Positions 63,806 through 64,000 of a stretch of 64,000 bases of DNA are shown piece after piece. Origin of the DNA: Edaphobacillus lindanitolerans (GTDB lineage: Bacteria; Bacillota; Bacilli; Bacillales_A; Planococcaceae); the NCBI RefSeq assembly GCF_900156305.1, contig NZ_FTPL01000005.1, positions 1 through 64,000 of the forward strand, written 5' to 3'. The notes below the pieces were generated by a model. It saw only the letters and a program-made list of their open reading frames with translations. It did not search any database and was not told the origin of the DNA. A program made the translations under genes and the position numbers. The number at the start of each line of letters is the position of its first letter. The first letter of the stretch is position 1.

Positions 63806-63850
63806 AGAAGGCGGAGAAAAACAAGATGTTTTTCTCCGCCTTCTATTTTT
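63806..63850. terminator. bidirectional terminator
   Basis: A 17-bp perfect stem (AGAAGGCGGAGAAAAAC and its complement) with a 5-nt loop, flanked by T/A runs on both sides. Confidence 0.92.
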
Positions 63851-63853
63851 GAT

Positions 63854-64000
63854 TTATGATCCCGGATGAGCCACTTCGACGCGTTTGACGAACAAACCGA
63901 TGATGAGGCCGATCACGGCAACGACAATCCCGAAAATAAATGCATCCTGGACACCGGATGTAAAGGCAAGCAGCGGGGTTTGCGGATTTGCCAAGTCCGC
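63854..64000 (-). CDS. DHA2-family drug-efflux MFS transporter, C-terminal end (partial)
   Basis: The last 48 codons of a minus-strand gene whose 5' part is outside the window. The peptide (LLAFTSGVQDAFIFG, then a hydrophobic helix IVVAVIGLIIGLFVKRV and a short tail) matches the last helix of 14-helix EmrB/QacA-type transporters. The family call is moderately secure; the drug range is not determinable. Confidence 0.6.
   Translation of the reverse strand, partial: ADLANPQTPLLAFTSGVQDAFIFGIVVAVIGLIIGLFVKRVEVAHPGS

Overview
The window looks like a chromosomal segment of a fairly high-GC Firmicute of the order Bacillales, most plausibly a Planococcaceae/Caryophanaceae member. This rests on gene content and order: the end of a 5S rRNA gene is followed by tsaE-tsaB-rimI-tsaD, an ABC-F gene, rex, tatA-tatC, a CPBP protease gene and groES-groEL. 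That run is colinear, as I remember it, with the ydiB-ydiL-groESL region of Bacillus subtilis. Bacillus-type signals also occur: CIRCE, PerR-like boxes, cre sites and S-box riboswitches. The family-level placement is inference.

Layout. 0-10 kb: conserved core (rRNA end, t6A synthesis, ABC-F factor, redox repressor Rex, Tat export, CPBP protease, chaperonins), with a dense cluster of DnaA-box-like 9-mers between tsaD and the ABC-F gene. 10-22 kb: a SurA-N-type lipoprotein, a 1397-residue TPR protein with an embedded C39-like papain-fold domain, a YkvI-type transporter, an HpaB-type flavin monooxygenase with an unknown partner, and an antibiotic-resistance-type ABC-F gene behind a long leader that looks like a two-stage attenuator. 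22-35 kb: peroxide defence (ahpC-ahpF, catalase, both behind PerR-like boxes), a Tat-exported GMC dehydrogenase pair with a possible Fe-S motif, a DUF2339 membrane protein, an SDR and an MBL hydrolase. 35-48 kb: GltS, a flavin reductase/LLM monooxygenase pair, a 3-hydroxyacyl-CoA dehydrogenase, a Tet(M)-like GTPase, a MurNAc recycling locus (murQ-murP-mupG with murR), an RluD-type pseudouridine synthase and a Bmr-type efflux pump. 48-54 kb: a PadR-controlled membrane gene set, a DAACS symporter, a membrane-anchored S1C protease and a small membrane protein. 54-63 kb: a sulfur region on the minus strand with two SAM-I riboswitches (before metI and before an MFS transporter), a YxjG-like methyltransferase, a DszC-like monooxygenase and a cystine-type ABC importer. 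The window ends in an azoreductase-type gene and the 3' end of a DHA2 drug-efflux gene.

How the parts work together. The 54-63 kb block reads as an organosulfur uptake, oxidative desulfurisation and methionine synthesis module. The tat genes provide the export route for the Tat-signal dehydrogenase subunit at 27 kb. The mur genes recycle cell-wall MurNAc. Catalase, AhpCF, Rex and GroESL form the stress component. Three unlinked genes (ABC-F, Tet(M)-like, Bmr) could lower susceptibility to ribosome-targeting or other drugs, but none sits on a recognisable mobile element. I saw no insertion sequence, integrase, CRISPR array or tRNA gene.
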